DNA from: Trachythela sp. YZ-2020
Lineage: Eukaryota; Cnidaria; Anthozoa; Malacalcyonacea; Clavulariidae
Length of the DNA stretch: 64,000 nucleotides
Assembly (NCBI GenBank): GCA_016169945.1
Contig: JADLSH010000236.1
Span: 4,078,001-4,142,000 of the forward strand
Direction: 5' to 3'
Below, one piece after another: positions 1 to 10,015 of this stretch. The translations under genes were made by a program, and so were the position numbers. The first letter of the stretch is position 1; every line of letters begins with the position of its first letter. The notes below the pieces were generated by a model, which was not told the origin of the DNA, searched no databases, and saw only the letters and a list, made by a program, of their open reading frames with translations.

Positions 1-95
1 TTTGCTTTAACTATTTTTCTAATTCTGCAACTGACAAAGATGTAATACTTTCATCGATAGCACATTCCAATTACTTTCCATATAATATTCCATAC

Positions 96-528
96 CTTCA
101 TCAACATAACTTTCTTGGATGGTAAGGTATCCTATTTTACCAACATCACTTTTCACGATACATTGCCGTACAATCTGGTCCCAATAAGTCCGCAAATATT
201 CAGGAAGTTTCGTTTTATGAAACTTTTTCTTCATAACAAATGGCATCATATTGATGTTTACATTGTGTGGAGTTGGGAACTTCACTATCCAGTTCAGGTC
301 TGCAGTGGTGTGATGATAACCCCATTTTAGTTTCACATAACTTAAGTTACTATCATCACTTAATCTAATGCATGATTTCCAGTAAGTTACCACATCACTC
401 CATATTGTCTTTAATATATAATGCATTCCCAACAGCAAGTGTAAAGGACTTCCAGAATCATAGAGACCTTGCAATATTGTCCGAGCTACTGGATTAAGTA
501 CATTCATCTGATCTGCACTCGAAGCCAT
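96..528 (-). CDS. Partial gene, uncharacterised conserved family (copy 1)
   Basis: The first exon of a gene running leftwards out of the window. The chosen ATG (526-528) begins MASSADQM and lines up with the start of the complete paralogue at 6907-7887. Shared blocks include LNPVAR.ILQGLYD, SPLH..LG.HYILK.IW, NINMMPFVM and VGKIGYLTI. After VDEG the frame leaves the family sequence exactly where a donor-like GAAG|GTATGG occurs (exon end about 96), so I read this as an exon boundary with the rest of the gene beyond position 1. Roughly 140 of about 326 residues are visible. I do not recognise the family by name; see copy 2 for a possible enzyme fold. The two copies point away from each other about 6.4 kb apart. 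Confidence 0.6.
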
Positions 529-558
529 TATCTTGTTACTAAAAACCATCAATGTCAA

Positions 559-1339
559 TGATACAAAATCGTAAAATTAGATTCTCGTTTCCCTTCTGTC
601 GTAACGCTCAAGTCTAAGACAGTGAAGGTGGCAGCTGTATATCAATACTGTATATCTCTGCAAATTACTGTTATAACTGATCTACATGCAACACATACAA
701 TCGACAAGATAGATCCAGACTACTTCACATTGTTGACCATGATTTGGTCATGACAGCTGCGACCATTTGGAAAGAGCGAAAAAATAACTGAAGTTAGACA
801 AAAAAATAGCGAAAAAATAACTAATTAATGACATAAACGGGAAAGTAAAGCTTAATACTTTCTAAACTAAAACAAAGCCGACCCTAACAGCTAAATACTC
901 GGTACTTTCGCGAGAAATATAGAGTCCCTCAATGGCGATTTCCCGTGTTTCTGGGGTGAGATTTTGCATAATTCTGAAGATTATTTACTGCAGGAAAGGC
1001 CTGATCTTTAATGATTTATCAAACATAGCTACTCCTAAAAATGTTTGGAGAAGGGGAAAAACAGGAAAAATTTTGAATTTCAAGATTTCTTAATAAGAAC
1101 ATTTCACGTACTTTAATTAAGACGACTTTCAAAGGAAGCAACAACCACAAAAAACCGGCATTACTGAAGTAATTTCAGCATCCTGAATAGTAATAATTTT
1201 ATCAATAACATAAAATATAGTCACATGGGTAGTCATCGTCCCCCCCTAATTTCTACCCGGATTTCATCTTTTCACAAGGGCAGTCCTTCAGCCTATTGGG
1301 GGGGGGGGCTGAGCCCTCCCCCCTTGTCTACGCCACTGG
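559..1339. other. No gene seen
   Basis: AT-rich non-coding sequence with no convincing reading frame or repeat structure. It lies upstream of the divergent copy-1 gene and may hold its promoter, but I see no specific motif. A G-run near 1300 interrupts it. Confidence 0.4.
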
Positions 1340-1500
1340 TGGAAACGTGGGTTCGTTTTCATAGCATAATTCAAGCTTATATTCGAGCTACTAACTTCCA
1401 GACGAAGGGCCTTCGCTCAAAACGTCGAAGTTCTTATTGTATTTTTCAGGTAGTTTTTTACACAACAGTCAACCGCCTTATATTTATACATGAACCATAA
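1340..1500. repeat. Dispersed repeat with palindromic GAAGGGCCTTC core, copy A
   Basis: Around 1401-1465 the sequence holds GACGAAGGGCCTTCGCTC, then AACGTCGAA, a T/A-rich spacer and TTTTTCAGGTAGTT. The same ordered set of motifs recurs at 16643-16720 and, more diverged, at 31620-31725, with a related palindrome near 57855. The reading frame across it is low-complexity and not protein-like. I interpret it as a dispersed non-autonomous repeat whose boundaries I cannot define. Confidence 0.45.
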
Positions 1501-2300
1501 TCCATATACGCAAACTTCGTACAGTTAACTTTTGCCAGGACAAACTGCTTGTAAATAGCGTGTGATTTAAATATCCTTTGTAGACTGTTGTACCATTCTG
1601 TACAATATTTAATGTAATTGTGAGTGTAGTGCCTATAATTTTGGGCACAATCTGGATGAACCTGTTCAACTGAATTACAGTGGCTGGTTAGAGTAGGATG
1701 GAGATATAATTAGTGTTCAGTACATGCTCTTTTAGTACATGTTTGCTTATAATGCTACAATGATGCAATAATTAATGTGACACAAAACTCATATGAAAAA
1801 GTTAAGTTGCTTTCTTTTTCCTTATAGCTGGTGAATAACCTGCCACATGCTAGTGTATTTCGAGAAAGAGATGTTAGAATCGTACTGAAAAGAGTAACTA
1901 CTGTAAGAGCACCATGTAATTGGGGGCAATATGAGACACTTTATAATATTACAAAACAGAAAGTACTGTGGTGCAATAGTTCAGCAACATCTTTGTGGCT
2001 GTGGGTGTAGTTTGCAGGCAAATGCAGGCAATGGAACGTGCCATTTCTGCAAAGTGCCGAAGAAAGAAATAACAATAATGGAAATAGAAAGTTGAAGGAA
2101 TATGAGTAAACAAAAGAGAGAAGCAACAGCAGTGTAAAATGAAGGAACATTAACTCTTAAAAACAAGAAAATAAATTAGGATTATCAAGAAGCTGAAGAT
2201 CACAGTAAAAAAGGAGAGGGGAAAACAGAACAACATAAAGGAAGGTATGGACAGAACTGAAAAAGGAAAAATAAGCAATTGAGTTACATAACACTTTGTA
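1501..2300. other. No gene seen
   Basis: Non-coding AT-rich stretch. The open frames here are short and low-complexity, and I find no repeat unit or splice-supported exon. Confidence 0.4.
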
Positions 2301-2367
2301 TACCACAACACATCACAACACACCACAACACACCACAAAACACCACAACACATCACAACACACCACA
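2301..2367. repeat. Short minisatellite, 10-bp unit CACCACAACA
   Basis: Seven near-perfect copies of a 10-base unit in register from 2301, with CATCACAACA and CACCACAAAA variants. The periodic residues in the opposite-strand frame through this stretch come from the repeat and are not a protein signal. Confidence 0.85.
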
Positions 2368-3014
2368 GGTTGAAAGTCTGATGATGAAGTTTGAGATTAA
2401 ATTTAAATTCAATTGGTATACTATAAGGAATACATTGCTGTCGCAATAACTTCACTGTGTGCCAACACTTCATCTTTACTATTTTGTTATTTCAATAATT
2501 GTTTGCTTGCATATTTGGATTGGATTTGTCTGCCATAACCTGCTCTAAAAAAGGTGGGAGAGGATAATAGGAGATATCCCTCTGGTTCCCAGGGTAGCAT
2601 CACTTTAGATGCATATAGCATGATAGTATCACAAGATTTCACTGGAAAGTAGGGGGGGGGGGGTTGTTCTTAGGGCTTTCTCCTTCAGAGAAAATTTGAA
2701 ATTTTTATAGTTTGTTTTGTAAAGCTTCAAATAGGATGTCCCGTATTGTGCGCCACTGTCATGAGGATTATTTACTCTCTTCCATATAAAGTGCCACTAC
2801 ATTATAGACACCATAATAACACCATTATTATTATTATTATACATTATTGACACCATTATAGTACCATATATTAAAGACACTCAACTAAAAACCCATCAAT
2901 ACATTTGCAATACCATACATATGGGCAACTAGAGGAACAAAAAGTTATTGATAAAAATAGAACGCACCTCTTTGAAAGACAAAAAGAACACTTCTTTTTT
3001 GCTCACATAAATGA
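2368..3014. other. No gene seen; G-run and ATT microsatellite
   Basis: Non-coding stretch with a poly-G run near 2650-2663 and an (ATT)n tract near 2823-2843. No coding or structured element is evident. Confidence 0.4.
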
Positions 3015-3091
3015 GCTAGCCTGCGTCACTGTGCCTGCGTGCAGGTCTACAATTTTTGTGTAGACCTGCACATGTGCCTGCACGCAGGCTA
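3015..3091. repeat. Small foldback (imperfect palindrome)
   Basis: TAGCCTGCG at the left and CGCAGGCTA at the right bracket GTGCAGGTCTAC / GTAGACCTGCAC arms around a short loop. The terminal bases match those of the 225-bp foldback at 39232-39456, so it may be a shrunken member of that family. I see no target-site duplication here. Confidence 0.6.
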
Positions 3092-3319
3092 ACATTCAGG
3101 CATTCAGCATGTGGACTCTTTCGTTTTTTGGTTTACAATTTTTACATGTATTGATTTTAATTGCCTTTTGTTTTAATTTTGATCTTTAAAATATTTTTGG
3201 TAAGCTCTTTATGTAGCCTTACACGAAATGTATAATTTAACCTCAACCCCCTCCCTAACCCAACCTAACCCTATAAACCCTAGATATATATAATCATATA
3301 TATAATCAAACATTCACTT

Positions 3320-3726
3320 TACAATAAAGGTGTAAATATCTGGAATGAGTTAAAGTCTGAATTAAAAAATATTAAATCTTATAACATATTCAAGAAAAAA
3401 TCAAAAAATTATTTCTTGCTGTTGCATTCGGAAACATAAATTTTATATATCTCTCATCTATCTCTTGTAAATTATATATGTCTTCTAACTTTTCCTAATT
3501 TGTATATATCTTTGTCATTATTTGAAATATTGTAAAAATATCTCAAACTCATCTTTTTTTTATATTTAATAACATTAAATTATCTTAAGTTCTGATCAAT
3601 GTAATTAATTGTAAATAATTAACCTAGGGGTCTTAATCAAAAGCCTTTCGTGGTTTCTAGTAGACCTCTAGCCCTATAATTCTGTAACCTTTATTTTATT
3701 TTAAACTATGTATGTATGTATGTATG
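3320..3726 (+). mobile_element. LINE 3' end fragment
   Basis: An open frame 3320-3439 encodes the typical last residues of a non-LTR retrotransposon ORF2 (GVNIWNELKSELKNIKS then IFKKKSKNYF), followed by an AT-rich 3' UTR. It ends in a (TATG)n microsatellite at about 3707-3726, the expected tail for a LINE. The upstream part is absent, so it is a 5'-truncated dead copy. Confidence 0.7.
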
Positions 3727-4287
3727 GGCAAAATAAATAACTCGCTCGTCCTCTGGAAACTCGTGAGTAATCTAATCGTGCTAGGGCGTTGTGTTGGGCT
3801 ACATAAAGGCTACATAAAGAACCAACCTATACTTTTAATAGCAGTCGCTGACCAGGTGTTTGAAGTTTGTGCGCGCACAAGGAACTCGTCGGAACAAGCC
3901 GGAAGTGTTTGTCTCATAAATTGATAGATAAACATTTGTGAAATATTTGTCTGTTTCAAGTTCCTGAGTTCCGTGTCTTTTAATACTATACTTTTCAAGA
4001 ACGACAAGAAGGTATGTTACTTGCTGATTTCTAGTAAAGCAACTCAGTTTAATGTATTCTTAAAGGTTTAATAGTGATATTCGATTAATAGACTATATCA
4101 TTTTTAATTGCATTAATAGCATAATATATTATAAATAGTTTAATAATCATAATATTAATAGTCAGGGTGTGGCATTTGTGCGCATTCCAATTGAGCTCTC
4201 AGCTGGCTCCGATCTGTAAATATAATACATCGATATATATATGATATACCTTTTTTATACTTATTGCTTCCGCAGCGAGCAAGCGAC
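3727..4287. other. No gene seen
   Basis: AT-rich non-coding flank between the LINE 3' end and the TAA-flanked foldback element. Open frames here are short and without recognisable features. Confidence 0.35.
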
Positions 4288-4290
4288 TAA

Positions 4291-4815
4291 GGGGTCGCAT
4301 CCATACCCACATTGCCACGAGAAACGTCAATTTGACGTTTGTGGGTGGGTGGGTTTTTTTCTTTGACGTTTGTCCGTGGCAGTTTGACACTTTTGAAGAA
4401 AGTATTCTTAAGTTACTTTTGTTTGCTTCTTTTACGACGGAAAAACAGCGAAAATCTTCAAAGCTGCTTCGGTACGTTTATATTAATACATACCCAACGT
4501 TACTCAAAAACAACATAAAATGTGTATAAAAATCGATTTCAACCTACCTTTTAATAATTCAAACACTAGCGTGTATGCTTCTTGATTGAGGAAAATAAAA
4601 CATACCGTAATATCACTTCCAAAAGGCAAAAGCACAGTGTATTTATTAAATTGTTCCCCATGAATTCTGCATGGGAAATATATAGTTATTATAGTTACAG
4701 TTACTTGTTGTTTTTCTATTGCCACGGATTGACGTTTTCAGGGTGGGTGGATGGGTATGAAAAAGAAACGTCAAATTGACGTTTCTCGTGGCAATGTGGG
4801 TATGGATGCGACCCC
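4291..4815. mobile_element. PIF/Harbinger-like MITE with TAA target site
   Basis: Terminal inverted repeats start GGGGTCGCATCCATACCC and share about 50 bases almost perfectly before diverging; an outer CGTGGCA / TGCCACG motif is also mirrored. The flanks are TAA on both sides (4288-4290 and 4816-4818). A 3-bp TAA/TTA duplication is characteristic of PIF/Harbinger elements; family assignment is inference. It has no transposase. Its right flank was later split by the element at 4820-5341. Confidence 0.75.
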
Positions 4816-4819
4816 TAAG

Positions 4820-5341
4820 CACAGAGTAGACACTATAAAGAGGCCTCACTGTGTATCAAATCCTAATGTTTTGAGCGTAACCGATGCTTAGCCAGTGCGC
4901 AAAGGAGAGGCTCTCACCCCCCCGAAAACATTCAAAATGGAGGGCATTTTTAGATGTAAAAATACCGCAAAAATTCGAGTTAACTATTTAATGTTGTTAA
5001 TCACAACTTCAGTCAAGGTAAACCGTTATAAAGAAAATAACAAGGGTCTCTTATGCCGGTTATTTTCCGAAAATATCGGCCGCCATCTTGTTCGGGGGGG
5101 TGAATGCCTCTCGTTACCGCACTGGCTAGGAACATGGCGGCCGGCCGATAATTTAAGAAAATAAAGAAAAAAAACAAATTCTGGAGAGTAATGTCATTTT
5201 GAAATTCAAAATATGAATAAAACAAGACGAGTTTGAGAGATTGTAAATTTTCCACTCTATTTTAAAGTCATCATCAGACAGAATAGCGGCCGGTTACGCA
5301 TTTTGCCTGAAGTGAAACCTCTGTATAGTGTCTACTCTGTG
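4820..5341. mobile_element. DNA-transposon-like element with CACAGAGTAGACAC termini
   Basis: Left end CACAGAGTAGACACTATA and right end TATAGTGTCTACTCTGTG are inverted repeats. A 7-base duplication CCCTAAG flanks it (4813-4819 and 5342-5348), the left copy overlapping the end of the 4291-4815 MITE, so this is the younger insertion. The interior carries mirrored blocks (CGCACTGGCTA..., GGCGGCCGGCCGAT) and reappears in reverse orientation at 40584-41095. No coding capacity. Confidence 0.75.
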
Positions 5342-5348
5342 CCCTAAG

Positions 5349-6543
5349 CGAGCCTATAAAAGAGCGAGCAAGGCAGCAATCCTGATCTTTAATTAGGGTT
5401 TGAAATTTTGCCTACGCACAGCATTGTGGTCAGGTCCCTACATGCATTGCGGTTGGCTTTTCTTTGCAGCTCGCCACATTAATATTCAACAATACAAAAA
5501 CACATATTTCGTCCCTGTTTACGTATATCAAATTTCAAGTGTCACATGTGGTCTGAGGCCATTCACTACAGTATACGCAGTTTAAACTGTACTGGCAAGT
5601 AAATTTTGGTGGTTCTCTTTTTAATATATTATATAAATTAAATTATATGTTTTATATGTTTTTACTTACAACACACAATTTGAGTACAGCTGATTTTCAT
5701 CACACACCACAGAGATATTTTATCAAAATCTGTTGGGAAATTAAATATCTTTTAAATACAACATTTATATATCTTTCATGTAAATAGAGCATTAACACAT
5801 ACAGCCTTTTGGGCCACCGTTTTGGTCTTATACAACAAATTCTACATAGGCAGCATGCATTCACATGAAACTGCATTGTGAGTTCATTAGATATATCTGG
5901 AGTAATTACTTGGGGTCCAGACTGCAAGTTAAGCCAAACATGGCAGGAACTGAAAGGAAGCAATTATTATATTAATATATATTATTAATATATAAATCAT
6001 CGATCAAGGATCAGTGCGTAGGAGCAGGATGAAAGCTTTTTTGGATTGGGGGACTAAATTTAATTGAAACGCAACGACAAAAAAAAGCGATGTTAGTTAC
6101 TTAACCCGAGCGAGTGCACAATGTTACTAGCCCGTTGCACATTTTGGTTCAGTGCAGTCGGCAGCAACTTTTTACAACCTCATCCCCAAGTTTTGAAACA
6201 ATATGTGCCCTGTATACAATTACAAGCGTCAGTGAATTAGTTTTGTTCCTTTTGATATATATACGCAATTATACATGATGTGAAAGTAATGACAAGCTAT
6301 TACAGATGAGTTGATTGTAGTTGCCCTGCAAGAAATAGATCGAGTATGAACAGAAGTACAATCCTGGACTGAGCAAATTACTGCCGACAGCACTGTGGTT
6401 GTTAGAGATTTTAAAATTACTTGCCAAGTTACTTTCAAATTCTATGTTTTAACCGATGGAGGTCAATTTACCGACAGTTGATTTACCGACTGTTCAATAA
6501 TTGTAAGTGAAACAGTTACCTGTAACTGACGGCAATTTGAACT
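5349..6543. other. No supported gene
   Basis: Non-coding sequence. A minus-strand open frame at about 5760-5960 has a TTTCAG acceptor-like start and protein-like composition (a Cys-rich run near RICCIRPKRWPK), but nothing connects to it, so I do not call it. Confidence 0.35.
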
Positions 6544-6805
6544 TTATCTCACAAATTATTGGGGGGGGCACGGCCCCGAATATCTTTCGGCCCCCCCAAA
6601 AAATAAAATAATTTTCATGAAAATGATGGAAACAGCTTAGTTCCCTGAACAAGCTAACTAAAAGAGGTAGATAAGACTCTGAAACAGCCGTTTCCGGCAA
6701 TCTGGGGGCTTCAAATTTTAAAATTTTTTCGCTCTGTGCCAACCTTGGTGGCGCCTCATGAGCTTGGGCCCCCCTCCCAATGTTGAATATGTTCCTACGC
6801 CCCTG
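6544..6805 (-). mobile_element. hAT-like non-autonomous element end
   Basis: Read on the minus strand it begins CAGGGGCGTAGGAACATA and ends in a run of G/C near 6560. CAGGGGCG is a common hAT-type terminus, also seen here at 35973 and 55330. I could not confirm an 8-base duplication, so the left boundary is approximate. The 105-aa open frame across it is an accident of the repeat. Confidence 0.45.
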
Positions 6806-6906
6806 ATTCATGTCTTTGAAATTGTTAAAGAATTCAAGCCCATTTTAATTTTTCTTTTTTGTAGAGTGTGATATTTTTAGATTATCATATAATCATCAAA
6901 ATCAAG

Positions 6907-7887
6907 ATGTCAGAAAACAAAGATGAAGTTCGTCGGCTAAATCCAGTAGCTCGAGCGATACTCCAAGGCCTGTATGACACGGAAAGTCCTTTGCATAAAT
7001 TACTGGGCCTGCATTATATCTTGAAGGCCATATGGGACAATGTTGTAGAACATTGGAAGTCAAGAATTACACAACCTAATCATGAATTCTATGAAGAAGA
7101 TGAAGAAGTTGAAGGCAACTCATTGTATGTGAGTTTTGTCAAAGTTAGAACGCAGGGATTCGTATTCGATCAAAGAGATTTGGTTGTACAGTTTCCAAAA
7201 CCTAGAGATATCAATATCAATATGATGCCATTTGTGATGGGAAGGCGGTTCAAAGAAACGAAACTCCCTAGGAAGTTAAAAGTTTATTGGGATGAAATCA
7301 TTAAACATTGTATTGTGGATAACGAAGTAGGGAAGATAGGATATCTAACCATCCATGAAAGTAATGTTGATGAAGGTACTTCACAGAGAAGACCTGGAAT
7401 ACACACTGAGTCACCTGGTGTTGGTATGTTAAAAGATAGCAAGGGATGTTTGATCCGTACATATCTCCCATGGGGTGGAGGACAAAGTTTTCTAGGGCAG
7501 GAATTAGAAGGTGGTATTTACATGGCTTCAAATGTTGCAAATTCTTGTAAAGTTTGGAATTGCCAGATACTCCGACCTGAAGTTGATTGTCTTGATGTTG
7601 TTGGTAAACATGGCGATATCGAACATCTGCGAGAGTTCTTACCTGCAGATAGTGAAATGATGGATGCAAATTACGTGTATTGGATCACAGATCGAACACC
7701 TCATGAATCATTGCCACTAACTAAAGGAACATATAGACAATTCTTCAGGCTTGTCACAAATCTAGTTGCGGTATGGTTTCAAGATCATTCTACCAAAAAC
7801 CCAAATGGTGTTGTTCCTGACCCAAAATTAACAAAAATTGTCAGGGGATCGAAGTTTGATGGAATTTGTTCTGTGGTTGATCCGTAA
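6907..7887 (+). CDS. Uncharacterised conserved protein, possible Fe(II)/2OG-oxygenase-like fold (copy 2)
   Basis: A complete 326-aa frame starting at the ATG 6907 (MSENKDEV). The frame continues upstream to 6868 but without an ATG, and a splice acceptor (TTTTTTGTAG, 6864) precedes it, so a 5' UTR intron is likely. It is soluble, with no signal peptide or membrane segment. Blocks: LNPVARAILQGLYD at the N-terminus, NINMMPFVMG, VGKIGYLTIHES, then HTESPGVG, GGIYMASNV, GDIEHLREFLP and the C-terminal YWITDRTPHESLPL...RQFFRLVT. In numbering from 6868 the candidate metal ligands are H179, E181 and H279, with R290 (H+11) or R294 as co-substrate arginine. This spacing resembles a double-stranded beta-helix 2-oxoglutarate oxygenase; that reading is inference. 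The coding body lacks the intron suggested in copy 1. Confidence 0.8.
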   Translation: MSENKDEVRRLNPVARAILQGLYDTESPLHKLLGLHYILKAIWDNVVEHWKSRITQPNHEFYEEDEEVEGNSLYVSFVKVRTQGFVFDQRDLVVQFPKPRDININMMPFVMGRRFKETKLPRKLKVYWDEIIKHCIVDNEVGKIGYLTIHESNVDEGTSQRRPGIHTESPGVGMLKDSKGCLIRTYLPWGGGQSFLGQELEGGIYMASNVANSCKVWNCQILRPEVDCLDVVGKHGDIEHLREFLPADSEMMDANYVYWITDRTPHESLPLTKGTYRQFFRLVTNLVAVWFQDHSTKNPNGVVPDPKLTKIVRGSKFDGICSVVDP

Positions 7888-7983
7888 AGAACTGTTTTGT
7901 GAAACTAGAAACTGAGCAACGCCTGTATTGGTTGTTGTACAAAATTGAACAACAAATAGTTTAATTTTTAAACCAAAATGTGA

Positions 7984-8125
7984 TTTTATTAACGACCTAG
8001 TAACTGTGCAGCAGAGGTAAGCAAAAACACACGCTGAGCAGCAAAACGGGGGCATTCCAGGAAATAATGTTTTACAGTTTCCTTTCCTAATCCACAAGCA
8101 CATATAGGAGAGATCGTACAACTAA
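7984..8125 (-). mobile_element. LINE ORF2 C-terminal fragment (zinc-knuckle type)
   Basis: The minus-strand translation contains ICACGLGKETVKHYFLECPRF and AAQRVFLLTSAAQLLG. This is the Cys/His-rich C-terminal tail (CxC...H....C) typical of several non-LTR retrotransposon ORF2 proteins. It ends in tandem stop codons. No RT domain is attached, so it is a truncated relic lying head to head with the LINE that starts near 8200. Confidence 0.65.
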
Positions 8126-8287
8126 TTGAAAACAAGTAATCATTAAGACCACAGTAACCTAATCTTCACTAGATATATCACTTGATAATTTAAATAATGA
8201 AAATACTATTTGCAATGAACTTAAGAAACTTAAAGGTTTTCGTGTTGGCCACATTAACATCATTCCCTCACAAAGCACATCGAACAA

Positions 8288-9340
8288 TTGAGATTTTATC
8301 TGCACGACAAACCACTAGATATTTTAAGTGTTAATGAAACTAGATTAGACCGTAGTGTAGATAATAACATACTCCATGTAGAAGGATATAACATTGTGCG
8401 CAAAGATCGTTCACGTGAGGGAGGTGGTGTAGCAATATATTTTAGGGATCATCTCAATGTAAAAGAACGTTGTGACTTGATCCTTGAACATCCAGAAGCG
8501 GTTTGTATTGAAGTTAGCAAAATAAATAAAAACCGATAATTGTAACATCCTGATATAGACCACCTAACACCCGAATTGAGACATTTGATATTATTGAAAA
8601 TTTAGACGCCGAGAATAAGGAAATTATTTTGGTCGGTGATTTTAACTGCAATATTTTAGCATTGAATCGACTTAATATCACAAACCGGCTTCTTGATATC
8701 GCTAATCTATTTCAAATTAAGCAGATAATTACAGAGGCTACACGTATTACGGAAGAAACACAACCATTGTTGGACTTGTTCTTTACTAATAAGCCAGAAA
8801 ATATTATTAATTCTGGGGTGGTGCATTTGGGTGTCGGTGACCATAGCCTTATTTATGGCTGCAGAAAGATATCATTTTGCAAAACGTCACCAAAAATTGT
8901 AGAATCAAGGAATTTCAAGCATTACAAAACATTAGAATTCAAAAGGGATTTTTCTATCGCACTCTCGAATTGTGATTGGAGCACTGATGATCCATGCAAA
9001 TGCGCTTTGGAAACAGTTTAAGGACAGGTTCAATGAGGTTTCCGATTTACATGCTCCTATTAGGCTAAAAAACGTTAAAAGTAAATATACCCCCTGGATG
9101 AATGGAGAGATAATAAAGTTAATGAACTATCGGGATACGTTAAAGAAGAAAGCAGTTAAAACTAAATCTTCTCGTTTTCATGAGGCCTACAAAACAGCTA
9201 GGAACGATGTCAATAGATTGATTAAAAATACGAAAGCAAGCTATTTTCAAGAGGTAATTAGTAATTCGAAAAATAACTCTAAAGAAATGTGGAGAAATAT
9301 AAACCAACTCATTGGTAAAACCTCTAAAAAACAACTGTAG
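8288..9340 (+). pseudogene. LINE endonuclease domain, disabled
   Basis: The endonuclease part of the 8.2-12.8 kb LINE, split over three overlapping frames (8288-8539, 8629-9021, 8972-9340) with in-frame stops between them. The conserved catalytic features of an exonuclease/endonuclease/phosphatase fold are recognisable: the ET in VNETRLD, the GDFN motif and the GDHS motif. The third frame is the lysine-rich linker (YTPWMNGEIIKL, ARNDVNRLIK, MWRNINQLIG) between endonuclease and RT. Confidence 0.75.
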
Positions 9341-9611
9341 CTGCGGTCAAATCAAATGAGCAAATATGTACGAATAAGGAAGATATTACTGAACCTTTTA
9401 ACGATTACTTTTCAAAAATTGGTACAAAATTATCCAGCTGGATTCCACCAAGTAATAAAGGTTTGAAGAATATCTTGAGCGGCCGGTTAGTGCTGTTTTT
9501 GAATTCAAATTGGATTTTCACTGGTGAAGTTGAAAATGTTTTGAGTAAGCTTAAAGTCTCTAAATCGAGTGGACAAGATAAAATACCAGTAAAAATTTTG
9601 AAAGACTCCAG

Positions 9612-10015
9612 TGAAGCAAGTCAAGTCAAGTCAAGCAACTTTATTTCACGAGGGTAAAACACATTACAGCCGAAGGCTGAAAAACTTAATGCTCCTCTAC
9701 ACACTAAGAGAATATTACAGAAGCATGCACTATAATTATTATATACTTACACTATATTTACAAACAAAAAAAATGTAAAAATTGATATTCAGATATTGTT
9801 GTGTTAAAAATGTTCGGTTTTTATTTATTTTAAAAATACCTATTGAACACGATCTAATGTCGTCAGGAATGCTGTTCACAGTTTTACTGCCGATATTAAA
9901 AAACGATTTCCCTCCTTCCGTTCCAGTTTGTATTGGGACAAACAAACAACGTTTTGTTCATCGTGAAGTTCGCGACGATATTTGACTAACCGTTACAAAT
10001 TTTTCAGCAACATAG
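9612..10015 (-). mobile_element. Second LINE 3' end nested in the first (minus strand)
   Basis: The insertion into the RT frame begins at (AAGTC)n near 9614-9640, which on the minus strand is a LINE-style microsatellite tail. Further in, the minus-strand frame 9739-9945 encodes GGKSFFNIGSKTVNSIPDDI, the usual C-terminal end of LINE ORF2 proteins. It is therefore a 5'-truncated LINE inserted antisense. Confidence 0.6.

Noticed and set aside
1225..1500. 91-aa proline/serine-rich frame
   Set aside because: Driven by poly-G/C tracts and a dispersed repeat; composition is not protein-like.
5700..5963. Minus-strand Cys-rich frame with an acceptor-like TTTCAG
   Set aside because: No partner exon, donor or recognisable domain, so too weak to call a gene.
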